From assembly GCA_964500445.1 (NCBI GenBank), contig CAZCOG010000011.1, forward strand, positions 76,624 through 140,623: a DNA stretch of 64,000 nucleotides, read 5' to 3'. The notes under the pieces are model-generated. The model was not told the origin of the DNA. It was given only the letters and a program-made list of their open reading frames with translations, and ran no database searches. The first letter of the stretch is position 1; every line of letters starts with the position of its first letter. A program made the position numbers and the translations under genes. The stretch is from Persicitalea sp964500445. Its GTDB lineage: Bacteria > Bacteroidota > Bacteroidia > Cytophagales > Spirosomataceae. Below are positions 25,129 to 34,230 of this stretch, piece by piece.

Positions 25129-26553
25129 ATGAACGCAACCTATGATGCCGTGGTAGTTGGTGCTGGCCCGAACGGCCTATCAGCTGCCATCACGTTGGCG
25201 CAGGACGGGCTTTCTGTATTGCTTATTGAGCGAGCCGGGGTAGTCGGTGGTAGTGCCCGGTCCGAAGAACTTACCTTGCCGGGCTATATTCATGATGTAG
25301 GGGCGGCGGTTGTACCATTAGCCGTGAACTCTCCTTTTTTTCAAACTTTGCCGCTCCAATCGCACGGTTTGGAATATGTTTATCCGCCGGTAGCGCTGGC
25401 GCATCCGCTCGAAAACGGTGCGGCGGCCACATTGATGGGTTCAGTGGCCTCAACGGCTCTAAGGTTGGGAGGCGACCGGGAGGCCTACGAAAACTTGCTA
25501 AATCCCATTATTGAGCATTGGTCCGGGCTTTCGGAGGATTTGTTGAGTCCCTTTCAATGGCCTAATCATCCTTTTGAGTTTGTGAAGTTTGGATTGAAAG
25601 GTCTGCTTCCTTCCACTACCCTGGCCGATCGTTTTAAAACGGACGAAGCCCGGGCGCTGCTGGCGGGTATGGCTGGCCACTCGTTTCAGCCACTTACCAG
25701 CATAACTACCTCAGCTATCGCCCTCATGCTTATGGCGGCGGGTCATGCTAAAGGGTGGCCCGTGGCGAAAGAGGGCACTCAAAGTATTGCCAATGCCCTG
25801 GGTTCATACTTCGAATCGATTGGTGGCCAAATCGAGTTGGGCCGCGAGGTAAGTAGTTTGACCGACTTGCCAAAGTCAAAGGTTATTCTTTTTGACCTGA
25901 CACCCCGTCAGATTCTGCGGATCGCTGGAAACCGGCTTTCGGAAACGTATCGAAAGCGACTGGAAAACTACCGTTACGGCTCCGGCGTATTCAAGGTCGA
26001 CTGGGCATTGAGCGAACCCATTCCTTTTTTAAATGCTGACTGTCGGAAAGCCGGCACCGTCCATATTGGCGGTACCCTGGAAGAAATTCAGCGGGCCGAA
26101 CAAATGATTATTGATGGGCAACTTCACTACAAACCCTTCGTCCTGTTAGCGCAGCCCAGCATCTTTGATCCGAGCCGAAGTCCGGCCGGAAAACATACCG
26201 CCTGGGCCTATTGCCACGTTCCCAACGGCTCCAAAGTTGATATGACCGAACGCATCGAGCACCAAGTCGAGCGGTTCGCGCCGGGTTTTCGGCAAATAAT
26301 TTTGGGCCGACATACCATGAATACCGCGCAGTTCGAAGACTGGAACCCCAACTGCATTGGCGGTGATATCAACGGCGGCAACATGAACTGGAAGCAATTT
26401 CTGACCCGCCCGATTGTTAGTCTTAATCCCTACCAAACCTCTGACCCTAATCTGTATATCTGTTCGTCATCCACACCACCCGGTGGGGGCGTTCATGGGA
26501 TGTGTGGCTATAATGCGGCGCAGGCGGCGTTACGGGGTAGTTTTGGAAAATAA
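25129..26553 (+). CDS. Phytoene-desaturase-like FAD/NAD(P) oxidoreductase
   Basis: A 474-residue flavoprotein of the CrtI-like / amine oxidase superfamily. The N-terminal dinucleotide-binding motif VVVGAGPNGLSAAITLAQDG is intact, followed by the GGSARSEELTLPGY motif. The C terminus has the FAD-closing stretch LYICSSSTPPGGGVHGMCGYNAAQAAL. The family desaturates or isomerises carotenoids and other polyprenoids, but many members, including retinol saturase-like ones, have other roles. No carotenoid gene is nearby, so I do not name a substrate. It follows aguB after 101 bases and is convergent with the lipocalin gene. Confidence 0.85.
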   Translation: MNATYDAVVVGAGPNGLSAAITLAQDGLSVLLIERAGVVGGSARSEELTLPGYIHDVGAAVVPLAVNSPFFQTLPLQSHGLEYVYPPVALAHPLENGAAATLMGSVASTALRLGGDREAYENLLNPIIEHWSGLSEDLLSPFQWPNHPFEFVKFGLKGLLPSTTLADRFKTDEARALLAGMAGHSFQPLTSITTSAIALMLMAAGHAKGWPVAKEGTQSIANALGSYFESIGGQIELGREVSSLTDLPKSKVILFDLTPRQILRIAGNRLSETYRKRLENYRYGSGVFKVDWALSEPIPFLNADCRKAGTVHIGGTLEEIQRAEQMIIDGQLHYKPFVLLAQPSIFDPSRSPAGKHTAWAYCHVPNGSKVDMTERIEHQVERFAPGFRQIILGRHTMNTAQFEDWNPNCIGGDINGGNMNWKQFLTRPIVSLNPYQTSDPNLYICSSSTPPGGGVHGMCGYNAAQAALRGSFGK

Positions 26554-26561
26554 AATCTCTT

Positions 26562-27038
26562 TTACGATTTATCAATCTGTACCAATCGCGATTTAATACC
26601 AAATTCATCCAATTTCTCCTGAATACATTGCTCCTGCTCCTGACTGAGTTGTTTGTCGCGCCCAATTACATCGTAGCCTTCCGGGGTAAAAAGAGTTTTC
26701 TGGAAATGAATGATCGCCCACTGCCAGGCCGGATCGACGTAAAGAATTTCCCACTCGCTTTTCAGCAAGCTCATTAGCCCTTTTCCCCGCCATACAAATG
26801 AAACATTCCGCTCATGGGTTGGCGTATCGAACCCGCTGATGCTTTTCTGTCGGCCGTCTTTAATATACTTCACCTCATCTTCCAGACCCGAAGTACCACC
26901 GCGGCGGCCCAACGAATAATTAAATGTCGGGAAGAGTTTATCGCCTTTCAGCCACATTGGAAAATCTGAATAATGGATATACCACTTGCCTGCCAGGTTC
27001 GTAAGTTTTACTTCGGTGGGTTCACTGGTTGGTTTCAT
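26562..27038 (-). CDS. Lipocalin-like protein
   Basis: A 158-residue protein with the lipocalin first-strand signature (LAGKWYIHYSDFPMWLKGDK, containing G-x-W) and a run of alternating beta strands ending in the third-motif-like segment QWAIIHFQKTLF, then a C-terminal helix (LSQEQEQCIQEKLDEFGI). This resembles bacterial Blc/apolipoprotein-D-like lipocalins, which bind lipids; no signal peptide or lipobox is seen, so it would stay in the cytoplasm, unlike Blc. Its start is 100 bases from the divergent GH106 start. Confidence 0.72.
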   Translation of the reverse strand: MKPTSEPTEVKLTNLAGKWYIHYSDFPMWLKGDKLFPTFNYSLGRRGGTSGLEDEVKYIKDGRQKSISGFDTPTHERNVSFVWRGKGLMSLLKSEWEILYVDPAWQWAIIHFQKTLFTPEGYDVIGRDKQLSQEQEQCIQEKLDEFGIKSRLVQIDKS

Positions 27039-27138
27039 AGTGCTAAATTTGGGGAATTCTTCTGATGCTCCTAAACTACCCTATTATTTTGTCAGCAACA
27101 TTCGAGCTGAAAGCTATCCGAAAAGACCCATACAACAT

Positions 27139-29655
27139 ATGAAAAGAATACTTCTCCTCATTTTTATCGTTTGTGGCCATTTACAGGCCCAGAATATATC
27201 TACGGCCCAACCCTGGACCTTCTGGTGGTGGATGGGTAGTGCCGCCAATAAACAGGACATCACGGCTCAGCTGGAAGGTTTTAAAAAAGCCGGGCTGGGC
27301 GGTGTCCATATTATTCCAATTTACGGGGTAAAAGGCTACGAAAAGCAATTTTTGCCTTTTCTGAGCCAGGATTGGCTGGCGATGATGCAGCATACTGTGC
27401 GCGAAGGCGAAAGGCTGGGGCTAGGTGTAGACATGACCACCGGAACAGGCTGGCCCTTCGGTGGCCCCACGGTGACGCCCGACATAGCGGCGCGTACCAT
27501 GACGGTGAAGGATCAGAAAATAGCGGTCAAACCCACGGGACAAAAGGTAAAACGCGCCGCGTCCGGCGGAGAAGGACTGGTACTTGATCCTTTTCATCCC
27601 ACTGCCATGAAGGATTATCTGGCCTGGTTCGATTCCACGCTGATTAAATCGCCAGAACGACCCAGGTCGATGTACAACGATTCTTACGAGGCCTATGGCG
27701 CGAACTGGACGGTCGATTTCCAAAAAGAATTTGCGAGGCGGCGCGGCTACGATCTCCTTGCCAAATTGGATCTACTCACCGATACAACGACTAGACTACC
27801 CGCGCAACTGGTTCGGATGGACTACCACCAGACCATCGCCGAACTACTTCTGGAACGCTACGCGCAGCCCTGGACGCAGTGGAGTACTAAAAATGGCTTT
27901 CAGACTCGGTACCAGGCCCACGGCTCGCCGGGCAATTTGCTGGACCTTTACGATGCCGCCACCATCCCCGAAACCGAATCGTTCGGGACCAGTCGCTTCC
28001 CAATCCCTGGTCTGCGTATTGATCCTGACTACTCGATCCAGCAGTTTGGTACGCCCAATCCGCTGGCGATGAAGTTTGCCTCTTCGGCGGCTCATTTTTC
28101 GGGTAAGCCGCTGGTGAGTTCCGAAACAGCCACCTGGCTGGCCAATCACTTTAAGGTATCGCTTTCGCAGGTCAAGCCACAAATCGACGAACTTTTCACG
28201 GCGGGCATTAACCACGTTTTTTACCACGGCACCACATATTCCCCCCCCTCAGAAGCATACCCCGGCTGGCTGTTTTATGCCTCCACGCATTTTGGCCCCA
28301 CCTCGCACTTTGCCGAACAATTTCCGCTGCTGAATCAATACGTGGAGAATTGCCAAACCCTGCTGCAAAACAGCCAGCCGGATAACGATGTGCTCGTATA
28401 TTTCCCCATCCATGACCTGTGGGCCACCAATTCTCCCTCGGGCGGAGGCGTTCACTTGCTGGAAGTACACCACGTGGATCGCTGGCTCCTGAAACTCCCC
28501 TTTGGAAAATTGTGCGAAAAGCTTTGGCAAAAAGGCTTCACCTTCGATTATGTTTCTGATCTGCAATTGTCACGATTGGCGGTGGAAAAAGATGGCATTG
28601 TGAGTTCCGGAAACACTACTTACAAAACTATCCTGATCCCGGCAAGTACCTTCCTTCCCGAATCTACCCTGAACCAATTGCAACGATTGACCAGGTTGGG
28701 GGCACACATTGTTTTTGAAGATCACGCACCTTCCCAGGTAACGGGGTTCGACGATGTCGACCGTCGTCAAAAGCAGTTTTCCAAATCAATGACCCGCCTC
28801 ACCCGCGCGAAAACGGTTTCCGTTAGTAAAGAGTGGGAAAAAGCGCTGGTGAATAATGGCGCAGTTCGGGAAGAAATGGCCGAAAAAGTTTTGACTTTTA
28901 TTCGCAAGGTGTATAAAGATCAGCCTTTGTACTTCGTAGCGAATGTTGGCAATGAATTCAAAGAAGGCTGGCTGGAAATAGGAAAAGATGCGTACTTCAC
29001 ACGCTACGACCCGCTCACGGGGGAAGAGGAAGTACTTCCCGCCCGTCAGCGCGGAAATACCACGGAGCAGTTTCTTTCCCTGCTACCCGGACAGTCCTGT
29101 TTTCTTAAAGGAACCGCCACCAAACCCGATCAGGAAACCGCTAACCTGTTATCGAATGATTTTCCCATCACCGGAAACTGGGCGGTGGCTTTTTTGAAAG
29201 GAATGCCTTCGCTACCCAAGCCGACTTCGGTTTCAGCGTTGAAATCCTGGACCACATTCTCCGATTCCGCCGGGTACTTTTCGGGGACAGCGCGTTATAC
29301 GCTCTCTTTTGAAGTACCCGAAAATATTGCCACTCAGGAAAATATTGTCCTGGACCTGGGCGACGTGCGTGAAGCGGCTTCGGTAAAGCTCAACGGTAAG
29401 CCCATCGGCGTGGCGTGGAGTATTCCGTTTCAGCTCAAAGTACCTGCGGGAACCTTACAGGCAGGTACCAATTCTCTGGAAATCGAAGTAAGTAATCTTT
29501 CCGCCAACTACATGCGACTACGCGACCAACAGTTGCCGGATTGGAAGAAATTTTATGATACCAATATTGTCGACATTACCTACAAGAAATTCGACGCCAG
29601 CCATTGGGAAGCGATGCCCTCGGGCTTGTTAGGGCCGATTCGGTTGAGATATTAG
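27139..29655 (+). CDS. GH106-type alpha-L-rhamnosidase-like glycoside hydrolase
   Basis: An 838-residue exported hydrolase from the ATG at 27139, where a clean signal peptide starts (MKRILLLIFIVCGHLQA); the frame is open further upstream but that part is non-coding-like. The motif GLGVDMTTGTGWPFGGP and the preceding WWWMGSAAN...LGGVHIIPIYG block are characteristic of GH106 rhamnosidases. A C-terminal galactose-binding-like domain (about 700-838, IVLDLGDVREAASVKLNG) is present. It would release rhamnose from plant or microbial polysaccharides, possibly together with the sulfatase at 38.8 kb, although no SusC/SusD pair is in the window. Confidence 0.85.
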   Translation: MKRILLLIFIVCGHLQAQNISTAQPWTFWWWMGSAANKQDITAQLEGFKKAGLGGVHIIPIYGVKGYEKQFLPFLSQDWLAMMQHTVREGERLGLGVDMTTGTGWPFGGPTVTPDIAARTMTVKDQKIAVKPTGQKVKRAASGGEGLVLDPFHPTAMKDYLAWFDSTLIKSPERPRSMYNDSYEAYGANWTVDFQKEFARRRGYDLLAKLDLLTDTTTRLPAQLVRMDYHQTIAELLLERYAQPWTQWSTKNGFQTRYQAHGSPGNLLDLYDAATIPETESFGTSRFPIPGLRIDPDYSIQQFGTPNPLAMKFASSAAHFSGKPLVSSETATWLANHFKVSLSQVKPQIDELFTAGINHVFYHGTTYSPPSEAYPGWLFYASTHFGPTSHFAEQFPLLNQYVENCQTLLQNSQPDNDVLVYFPIHDLWATNSPSGGGVHLLEVHHVDRWLLKLPFGKLCEKLWQKGFTFDYVSDLQLSRLAVEKDGIVSSGNTTYKTILIPASTFLPESTLNQLQRLTRLGAHIVFEDHAPSQVTGFDDVDRRQKQFSKSMTRLTRAKTVSVSKEWEKALVNNGAVREEMAEKVLTFIRKVYKDQPLYFVANVGNEFKEGWLEIGKDAYFTRYDPLTGEEEVLPARQRGNTTEQFLSLLPGQSCFLKGTATKPDQETANLLSNDFPITGNWAVAFLKGMPSLPKPTSVSALKSWTTFSDSAGYFSGTARYTLSFEVPENIATQENIVLDLGDVREAASVKLNGKPIGVAWSIPFQLKVPAGTLQAGTNSLEIEVSNLSANYMRLRDQQLPDWKKFYDTNIVDITYKKFDASHWEAMPSGLLGPIRLRY

Positions 29656-29743
29656 CAAATTTATGCGCTGATAATCAAATTAAGATCAGTGCTTATTAGG
29701 TGCAGCGGAAGTGCCTCACAGCTTGGGAAAAAGTAAAAGTACC

Positions 29744-31402
29744 TTACTTTTTCCCCGGACCGTACACCGCCCGACCCGGCATAGCGCCGGTAGGCTTGCC
29801 GTCTTCCAGCACCAGTGTACCATTGACAAACACATCGATCACACCCTCAGCCAGTTGGTGGGGCTGGTCGAAGGTGGCAAGATCGCCGATTCGGGCCGGA
29901 TCGAATAGGACAACATCCGCAAAGTATCCGGGTTTCAATGATCCTCTTTCCGGGATATGCAGGTTTTGGCAAGGCAGTGAGGTCAGTCGACAAATCGCTT
30001 CGGGCAATGAGATGACCTTCTCCTCGCGGACGTATTTGCCCAGTAGCCGGGCAAAGTTTCCGTAGGTTCGTGGGTGTGGACTACCCTTGAGGCGATTTCC
30101 TTCCGGCGCAATCGAAGCCGCATCCGACCCAAAACTCATGTACGGCAAGGCAATCTGTTTTTTAACGTTTTCTTCCGACATCAGAAAATACGCCGTCCCC
30201 ACCCGCGAGTCATCGCTCACCACCAAATCCATGGCAGTTTCGTACCAGGGCTGTCCGCGTTGGGCGGCTACCTCGGCGAGGGTTCTGCCCACGTATTTGC
30301 GCAAAGAATCCTGCTTAAATCCCTGCAAAATCATTCCTTCCGGTCCGGCCGCCAGGGCCAGGTTCTCCCAGTCTCCGGCGGTTTCGGTCATGGCTTTGGC
30401 TACTTTTTGTCGCGTGGCCGGGTCTTGTAGTCGCTGCCGCCAGGCTTGCAGACCGCCTTCCTGCGCCCAGGGTGGCATGGCGGCGTCGAGGCCGGTGGCT
30501 CCGGCGGTGTAATTGTACATATTGGCCGTGATGGCCAGACCCGCCCGGCGTGCGCTGTCAATTTTAGCAATCACGCGGTCAAGTTTCTGCCAGTTGGATT
30601 TTCCAGCCGCTTTCAAATGGTAGATTTCGACCGGAATCTTCGCCCGTTTGCTGATGGCGATCATTTCGTCCACGGCCGCTTCGAAGCGGTCACCCTCGCT
30701 GCGCATGTGGGCCGTGAATATACCGCCGTAATCGCTTGCTATCTTCGCCATCGCCACCAGTTCGTCGGTCTTGGCAAAAGTGGCGGGGACGTAAATCAGC
30801 GCGGTCGTTAGCCCCATCGCGCCTTCCTGCATAGCTTGCGCCACCAGCGCCTTCATGCGATCGAGCTCGGCGGGCGTAGGGTCGCGGTTAATTTGTTGCA
30901 ACTCGTGTTCCCGAATTTCGGAGGCGCTGACGAAGGAAGCAAAGTTGGTGGCAACCCCTTTTTGCTCCAAATGATGCATAAACTCGCCGAGCGTCGTCCA
31001 GCTGACGTCGAATTTTTCCTCGTCCTGCTGCTGCCGCATCTCGGCTTTCATGTTTTCGGAAAGTGGTCCCATCGATACTTCCCCGAAAACTTCCAGCGTC
31101 ACGCCCTGCTTGATATCCGAAAGTGAGCGCCCGTCGCGCAGCAGGGAGATGTAAGCGTGACTGAGCATATTCACAAAACCTGGCGCTACTGCCAAGCCAC
31201 TGGCGTCGATCTCCCGCTTGCCCCGACCCGAAAATTTTCCCATCGCCGCGATTCGATCTCCCCGAATTGCCAGGTCACCAACCACGGGCGCGGCTCCGGT
31301 CCCGTCATAAAGTGTGCCGTTGCGGATAACGATGTCGTAGGTTTGGGCAAATGCATTGAGAGTTATTAGGAAAATTAGAAGCGAGCCGAGGAGGTGTTTC
31401 AT
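29744..31402 (-). CDS. D-aminoacylase-family amidohydrolase, divergent paralogue lacking usual metal ligands
   Basis: A 552-residue exported (signal MKHLLGSLLIFLITLNAFAQ) member of the N-acyl-D-amino-acid deacylase group of amidohydrolases. Domain order is standard: composite beta domain (IVIRNGTLYDGTG), TIM barrel, C-terminal beta domain (PGYFADVVLFDPARIGD). Compared with its neighbour at 32494-34080, the metal-binding DVHAH after APGF is changed to NMLSHA, and the GNCG cysteine motif is GEVS. The later histidines (FTAHMRSEGD, EIYHLKAA) and aspartate (SFGSDAA) are kept. Activity on N-acyl-D-amino acids is therefore uncertain. It belongs to the same strand and locus as the canonical paralogue but the PIN module separates them. 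Confidence 0.85.
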   Translation of the reverse strand: MKHLLGSLLIFLITLNAFAQTYDIVIRNGTLYDGTGAAPVVGDLAIRGDRIAAMGKFSGRGKREIDASGLAVAPGFVNMLSHAYISLLRDGRSLSDIKQGVTLEVFGEVSMGPLSENMKAEMRQQQDEEKFDVSWTTLGEFMHHLEQKGVATNFASFVSASEIREHELQQINRDPTPAELDRMKALVAQAMQEGAMGLTTALIYVPATFAKTDELVAMAKIASDYGGIFTAHMRSEGDRFEAAVDEMIAISKRAKIPVEIYHLKAAGKSNWQKLDRVIAKIDSARRAGLAITANMYNYTAGATGLDAAMPPWAQEGGLQAWRQRLQDPATRQKVAKAMTETAGDWENLALAAGPEGMILQGFKQDSLRKYVGRTLAEVAAQRGQPWYETAMDLVVSDDSRVGTAYFLMSEENVKKQIALPYMSFGSDAASIAPEGNRLKGSPHPRTYGNFARLLGKYVREEKVISLPEAICRLTSLPCQNLHIPERGSLKPGYFADVVLFDPARIGDLATFDQPHQLAEGVIDVFVNGTLVLEDGKPTGAMPGRAVYGPGKK

Positions 31403-31436
31403 AAGGTAGAGGGTAGTTTAGAAAGAAGATTGGCTG

Positions 31437-31532
31437 TTAGCCAATTAAAAACGCGACAAATTTCAGCACTTGGACTTGGAGCTTTGGCGGAAGCTGGCTG
31501 AATTTAGTTTCGATTTGTTTAAATAATGACAT
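31437..31532 (-). CDS. 31-residue DUF2281-like remnant
   Basis: A short frame from ATG 31532 to TAA 31437 encodes a protein beginning MSLFKQIETKFSQLPPKLQ and continuing VQVLKFVAFLIG. The pattern of a LPxxLQxxVLxFVxFL helix is that of DUF2281-type proteins, which often serve as antitoxin-like partners of PIN toxins. Here it ends directly after the first motif, so it is either a very short protein or a truncated remnant. A 7-bp hairpin overlaps the stop (31429-31446). The rest of the interval 31403-31714 holds a further small hairpin (31618-31634) and the promoter area of the PIN module. Confidence 0.5.
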   Translation of the reverse strand: MSLFKQIETKFSQLPPKLQVQVLKFVAFLIG

Positions 31533-31714
31533 GGTAGTTTATTTGAAGTTGGATTATCCATCCTAATACTACCCCAATTTTTCGGGTATTCGCGTTACAA
31601 ACACGAGGGAATGCAACCCTGATTGGAAATCAGGTTCAGCGGGTTACTTCTCAAAAAAGTGTGGTTTGGACGTATATTTACGCTCTTTCAAAATCAAATT
31701 AACATATTTTCTAT

Positions 31715-31999
31715 ATGGAAAAGTTAAAATTAAAAGACCTACTAGACAGCACGTCATCTCAGTTGAAAGGCTTGTCTTCTCTAGATAATCCAGATTTTAG
31801 GCTTGAACAGGCTGTATTTAATCATGATGAAAAGTTCTGGGAAATAATAGTGTCGTATCTCGTTGAGGACCACAACAAGCCTGTTACCCCCATGAAACCA
31901 TTTACTCCACAGTACCCCTTTCACAGAGTTTATAAAAAAGTTATTCTTGATGAAAGTGGGCAGGTATCAGAATTTCAGATGTATGGAAGTGAAATATGA
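31715..31999 (+). CDS. Hypothetical protein, first gene of an AT-rich PIN-domain pair
   Basis: A 94-residue acidic-to-neutral protein I do not recognise. The N-terminal 30 residues look helical (MEKLKLKDLLDSTSSQLKG), the rest beta-rich, with a FHRVYKKVILDESGQVSEFQ hairpin near the end. The stop codon overlaps the start of the PIN gene by the four bases ATGA at 31996-31999, so the two are translationally coupled. The pair is clearly more AT-rich than the flanking amidohydrolase genes, indicating recent acquisition. By position it could be an antitoxin or immunity-type partner, but it has no DNA-binding motif that I can see. Confidence 0.7.
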   Translation: MEKLKLKDLLDSTSSQLKGLSSLDNPDFRLEQAVFNHDEKFWEIIVSYLVEDHNKPVTPMKPFTPQYPFHRVYKKVILDESGQVSEFQMYGSEI

Positions 32000-32451
32000 A
32001 AATTATTGACTCAAACGCTCTTGTGGTTTTGTTGGTAGGTCTGACTGACCCAAGACTCTTCAAAAACCACAGGAGGACTTCCATATACGATGAGAACGAC
32101 TTTTACGAACTGCAAGACGTAATTGGTGATGTATCAGAAATGATCGTTCTTCCAAATGTTTGGACAGAGGTCGATAATCTTCTAAATGATTTTTCCGGCA
32201 ATTATAAATACAGCTATATTTCAATTTTTGCCAACTTACTGAGAGTATCTAAAGAAGTGTACATCCCATCTGATGTAGCAGTCGAAAAGTATGAATTTTA
32301 TGATCTGGGCTTGACCGATTCACTTATTTTGGAGAAAGCTAGTACTTGTCAGCTTTTAATCACTTCGGACTCAAGGCTTTCTGATTACGCAATTGCAAAT
32401 GGCATAGAAGTTTACGATTTGGTGAAAGCGAAAAATAATAAGTTAAAGTAG
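31996..32451 (+). CDS. PIN-like domain protein (putative ribonuclease toxin)
   Basis: A 151-residue protein with the four acidic positions of a PIN nuclease: aspartate 5 in MKIIDSNALVVLL, glutamate in PNVWTEVDNLL, aspartate in LGLTDSLILEKA, and aspartates in LLITSDSRLSDYA, ending in the typical GIEVYDLVKA. PIN domains of this build cut RNA and are the toxins of VapBC-type modules. The coupled upstream gene is the candidate partner, although in VapBC the antitoxin is usually a DNA-binding VapB, which is not evident. The gene is flanked by two D-aminoacylase paralogues facing the other way. Confidence 0.75.
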   Translation: MKIIDSNALVVLLVGLTDPRLFKNHRRTSIYDENDFYELQDVIGDVSEMIVLPNVWTEVDNLLNDFSGNYKYSYISIFANLLRVSKEVYIPSDVAVEKYEFYDLGLTDSLILEKASTCQLLITSDSRLSDYAIANGIEVYDLVKAKNNKLK

Positions 32452-32493
32452 CTTAATTACGTGAATTGCAGGGTTGTGACTTTCAGGTTTGAG

Positions 32494-34080
32494 TCACCTT
32501 GCAGCTATAACTGTTTTCTTCAAAGTGCCCCCACTCCTACTTCCCGTATGCCTCCCCTCCTCCACCGTCACTTCCCCATTCACCAATACATACTTAAACC
32601 CAACTGAATACACATGCGGATTGGCGAATTCCGCGGCGTCGCCAACGGTGGCTTCGTCGAAGATTACAATATCGGCTGCCATACCGGGGAGCAATAAGCC
32701 CCGATCGCGGAGGTTGAACTTCTGGGCGGGCAGCGAGGTCATGCGGCGGATGGCTTCTTCGAGGCGAATGACCTTTTGGTCGCGGACGTAGCGGCCCAGC
32801 ACGCGGGCGTTGGTGCCGTAGGCGCGGGGGTGCGGCATACCCGAACCAAACTTGGCAATGCCCGCGTCGGAAGCCACCATCGCAAAAGGATACTGCATGA
32901 TGCGCACCAAATCCTTCTCATCCATGCTGAAAAACACCATTTGGGTGCGGCCTACGGATTCCACCATTTCAAGAATGGTCTCCGCTTCTTCCATCGGCTT
33001 GCTTTTGCGACCTTTTAGTTGATTGATTTCGCTGATATTCTTGCCGTTGTAGCTGGTATCAGGTCCGTAGCGCGCTACTTGGGCATACGAGAAGCTTTTG
33101 AGTTGCTTCTCCTTCAACCGATCGGCCATTTGCTGCTTGATCTGCTTGCGGATAACGGGATCGTTAAGTCGGGCGTGGAGTGAGTCACGGCCTCCGCTGA
33201 ACGCCCAGGTCGGAACCGTCGTGTCGAGCGAAGTACTGCTAGCTACGTAGGGATACTGATCCACCGTCACGTCCAGCCCTTCCTTCCGGGCGTTTTCCAC
33301 CAGCGCCAGCGTTTCGACCGAGCGTCCCCAGTTGGGCTTGTAAGTCACTTTGAAATGCGAAATCTCGACGGGCATGTTGGCATCGCGGCCAATGGCGATG
33401 GCTTCGCTGACGGCCTCAGTCACGTTATCGCCCTCGTCGCGGATGTGCGAGGCGTACACACCGCCGTGTTTGGCGGCCGCTTTAGCCAGCGCAACTACCT
33501 CCGGCGTCTTGGAATAAGTACCCGGCACGTAGATCAAACCCGTGGATAATCCAACCGCGCCTTCCTGCATGGCTTTCTCGACGAGGGCTTCCATTTGGGC
33601 AAGTTCAGCGGCGGTAGGGTCGCGTTGCGCGTCGCCCATCACGGCCCGACGGACGGTGTTGTGTCCAATCAGCGAAGCCACATTGATGGAGGTTCTTACG
33701 GAATCCAGCCGGGCAAAGTACTTTGCCATGTCCAGACTGGAACCACCGCAGTTACCGGTCACGACGGTCGTGACGCCATCGTGGATGAAGTTTCCCGCCG
33801 TTGGCGTCACCATTTCGTCACCCTCGATATGGGCGTGGACATCGATGAAGCCAGGAGCGACGACCAAGCCTTTGGCGTCAATGATTCGCCTAGCCTCGGC
33901 TTTATCCAGCTTACCGATGGCAGCAATTTTACCATTCTGCACGGCGATGTCGCCGTAGTACCAGGAATTCCCGGTGCCGTCGATGATGCGGCCATTTTTT
34001 ATGAGGACATCGTAGGTTTGGGAAAAAGCCGGGCCAGAAAGGAGGATCAGCCCAAGGAGTAGGGATAAAAACGAGCGCAT
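32494..34080 (-). CDS. N-acyl-D-amino-acid deacylase (D-aminoacylase family)
   Basis: A 528-residue exported enzyme (signal MRSFLSLLLGLILLSGPAFSQ) that would hydrolyse N-acyl-D-amino acids to free D-amino acids. It has the full metal-site set of the family: APGFIDVHAH, the cysteine in VTGNCGGSS, YASHIRDEGD, PVEISHFK and MVASDAGI. The frame ends with the composite beta domain LLPGMAADIVIFDEATVGD. It is the closest intact relative of the gene at 29744-31402. Free D-amino acids could pass to the DAAO-like protein at 21728 and the D-threonine-aldolase-family protein at 40411. Confidence 0.9.
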   Translation of the reverse strand: MRSFLSLLLGLILLSGPAFSQTYDVLIKNGRIIDGTGNSWYYGDIAVQNGKIAAIGKLDKAEARRIIDAKGLVVAPGFIDVHAHIEGDEMVTPTAGNFIHDGVTTVVTGNCGGSSLDMAKYFARLDSVRTSINVASLIGHNTVRRAVMGDAQRDPTAAELAQMEALVEKAMQEGAVGLSTGLIYVPGTYSKTPEVVALAKAAAKHGGVYASHIRDEGDNVTEAVSEAIAIGRDANMPVEISHFKVTYKPNWGRSVETLALVENARKEGLDVTVDQYPYVASSTSLDTTVPTWAFSGGRDSLHARLNDPVIRKQIKQQMADRLKEKQLKSFSYAQVARYGPDTSYNGKNISEINQLKGRKSKPMEEAETILEMVESVGRTQMVFFSMDEKDLVRIMQYPFAMVASDAGIAKFGSGMPHPRAYGTNARVLGRYVRDQKVIRLEEAIRRMTSLPAQKFNLRDRGLLLPGMAADIVIFDEATVGDAAEFANPHVYSVGFKYVLVNGEVTVEEGRHTGSRSGGTLKKTVIAAR

Positions 34081-34230
34081 AGTTTTTAGAATTTGTGTTT
34101 AACTGCCAAACTACCAAATAGTAGGGAATCAGGAATTGAATTTTTAAAAAGATTAGATAATAGCTTCAAGTCCCTTTGTAAGCTTTAACACCACAATTTC
34201 CAACCTTTTTTAACCAAACTACCCAAAACT

